A DNA stretch of 6,200 nt, from the NCBI GenBank assembly GCA_946538475.1, contig CAMNGN010000115.1:1-6200 (forward strand). Direction: 5' to 3'. How positions within the stretch are numbered: the first letter of the stretch is position 1; each line of letters starts with the position of its first letter. The DNA comes from an uncultured Blautia sp. GTDB lineage: Bacteria; Bacillota; Clostridia; Lachnospirales; Lachnospiraceae. This document shows, one piece after another, positions 5,313-6,200 of the stretch. The translations under genes and the position numbers were made by a program. The notes under the pieces are model-generated. The model searched no databases and was not told the origin of the DNA. It worked only from the letters and a program-made list of their open reading frames with translations.

Positions 5313-6056
5313 ATGGGAAAACTGATCAAGTATGAATTCAGGAAGAGTCTTTTTTCGAAACTGATCTTCATAGGCATCACCTTACTTATGGAAATCGTTT
5401 TCCTTGTCGGGTTTTACGGAGATTATCCGGATCCGCTGGCTATCGGGGCGCTCGGTCTGTTCTTCACAGCGCTTGCGGGAATCTCCTATATCGGAATCGA
5501 AAGCATTATCATCCTTTATCGTGATCTGACGACGAAGCAAAGCTACATGCTTTTTATGACCCCGAACAACAGCTATAAGATCCTCGGTGCAAAAGCATTG
5601 CAGAATGCCGCCACGGTTCTGCTTTCCGGAGTATTCTTTGGAGGCCTGGCCGCTTTTGACTTCAGCCTGCTGAGCAAAAACCTGCTTCCGTATAAAGATA
5701 TTCTGGATATGATCACGACTATGCTGAAAGACGTCGATCCCAGGCTGCAGCTTAATGCGAAGACTCTGGCAGCGGTGCTGATCATGTTCCTGTGCGCCTG
5801 GGTGCTTCAGATCACCGCAGGGTATCTGGCAGTCGTTCTTTCCTGTACCTTGCTCTCCGGCAAAAAAGGAGCCGCCATCATCAGCTTCATTATATATATC
5901 GCTGTAAGCTCTCTGATCAACTGGGTGAGCAACAAGATCCCCGCCCCCAGCGCCCCCGTCCCCTACCTTCTGGTCCGATCCTGCATATATCTGGCGTGGT
6001 CAGCAATAATGTACTTTATTACAGCATATCTTATGGATAAAAAACTAAGCGTCTAA
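5313..6056 (+). CDS. ABC-2-type membrane protein of the GntR-controlled transporter
   Basis: A 247-residue integral membrane protein with about six hydrophobic segments (approx. 16-36, 44-69, 96-119, 151-181, 187-205, 218-241), in the ABC-2 permease layout. The cytoplasmic N-terminus MGKLIKYEFRKS is typical of such permeases. The loop after segment 2, YRDLTTKQSYMLFMTP (69-84), resembles the coupling-region motif of clostridial ABC-2 permeases. A longer polar loop (about 120-149) lies between segments 3 and 4, and a proline-rich stretch IPAPSAPVP (209-217) precedes the last segment. It begins directly after the ATPase stop codon, with GGAGGTG (5298-5304) inside the ATPase gene as ribosome binding site, so the two are translationally linked and probably form one complex. 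Only one permease gene is present, so a homodimeric membrane part is likely. I see no substrate clue. Confidence 0.88.
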   Translation: MGKLIKYEFRKSLFSKLIFIGITLLMEIVFLVGFYGDYPDPLAIGALGLFFTALAGISYIGIESIIILYRDLTTKQSYMLFMTPNNSYKILGAKALQNAATVLLSGVFFGGLAAFDFSLLSKNLLPYKDILDMITTMLKDVDPRLQLNAKTLAAVLIMFLCAWVLQITAGYLAVVLSCTLLSGKKGAAIISFIIYIAVSSLINWVSNKIPAPSAPVPYLLVRSCIYLAWSAIMYFITAYLMDKKLSV

Positions 6057-6066
6057 TCAGTCCCCC

Positions 6067-6096
6067 AAAAGATCCGGCCAATCGGCCGGATTTTTT
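6067..6096 (+). terminator. Intrinsic terminator of the GntR-ABC operon
   Basis: The perfect stem ATCCGGCC (6072-6079) / GGCCGGAT (6084-6091) has a 4-nt AATC loop and runs into T6091-T6096. AAAA at 6067-6070 can extend the pairing with the T-run and would give a U-tract on the other strand, so it may work in both directions. It begins 10 nt after the permease stop, marking the operon as three genes. Confidence 0.93.
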
Positions 6097-6166
6097 GCGT
6101 AAATCAAAAGAATGTTTCCTCTACAGAGTCAAGCCCCCGCTCGTGTCTATAAAAGCGTGCCCGGAA

Positions 6167-6189
6167 GGGGAGGGGGCGTGGGGGAGGGG
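6167..6189 (+). other. Canonical G-quadruplex motif in the non-coding tail
   Basis: Four G-runs of 4, 5, 5 and 4 at 6167-6170, 6172-6176, 6180-6184 and 6186-6189, with loops A, CGT and A, fit a four-tetrad quadruplex on the plus strand. The tail 6097-6200 otherwise has no gene that I can support. GCCCCC (6133-6138) could pair with GGGGGC (6172-6177) and compete with the quadruplex. TATAAA at 6148-6153 resembles a -10 but has no good -35. Confidence 0.7.
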
Positions 6190-6200
6190 AAGAGCGGACT

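Noticed and set aside
6125..6153. Promoter in the terminal tail built on TATAAA at 6148
   Set aside because: The -10 is acceptable but no -35 resembling TTGACA lies 16-18 bp upstream, and no downstream gene is visible.
1..6200. CRISPR array, tRNA, rRNA, insertion sequence or phage genes
   Set aside because: No regularly spaced repeats, cloverleaf, rRNA-like sequence or transposase/integrase reading frame was found on either strand.

Overview
The window looks like chromosomal DNA from an anaerobic Firmicute of the Clostridia, probably Lachnospiraceae-like. The evidence is strong AGGAGG-type ribosome binding sites, moderate GC with AT-rich intergenic regions, an electron-bifurcating Nfn pair, a desulfoferrodoxin and a YtrA-type GntR/ABC operon. 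The genus assignment is inference from gene style, not from a marker gene.

Layout: (1) 1-918, the 3' part of an ATP-binding subunit of a FecE/BtuD-type (iron chelate, heme or cobalamin) importer with a C-terminal extension of about 95 residues; its Walker A region lies before the window. (2) 919-1179, a 261-bp gap with two degenerate hairpin repeats, then a candidate extended -10 promoter flanked by the inverted repeat TTAGCAC/GTGCTAA. (3) 1180-3464, nfnA-nfnB, overlapping by one base and encoding NADH-dependent reduced ferredoxin:NADP+ oxidoreductase. (4) 3462-3519, a perfect 58-bp palindrome filling the gap between nfnB and the converging next gene and supplying the nfnB stop codon. (5) 3522-3896 on the minus strand, a desulfoferrodoxin (superoxide reductase) with all iron ligands visible. 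(6) 3897-4175, a divergent regulatory region with the dfx promoter, a small palindrome at the dfx start site, a nested-repeat segment, and a second promoter carrying a perfect 13+13 bp operator. (7) 4176-6056, a three-gene operon (YtrA-type GntR repressor, ABC ATPase, six-helix ABC-2-type membrane protein) closed by a strong intrinsic terminator at 6067-6096. (8) 6097-6200, a non-coding tail with a canonical G-quadruplex motif.

How the genes work together: NfnAB balances NADH, NADPH and reduced ferredoxin, and desulfoferrodoxin consumes low-potential electrons to remove superoxide, so the middle of the window has a redox theme, although the two units are transcribed towards each other. The GntR operon is self-contained and probably autorepressed, typical of modules that respond to cell-envelope or peptide-antibiotic stress. 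No wholly new multi-gene system is evident. The less ordinary content is non-coding: a family of short palindromes sharing the core GAACCGTCCCC, two strong operator-like palindromes, and the G-quadruplex.
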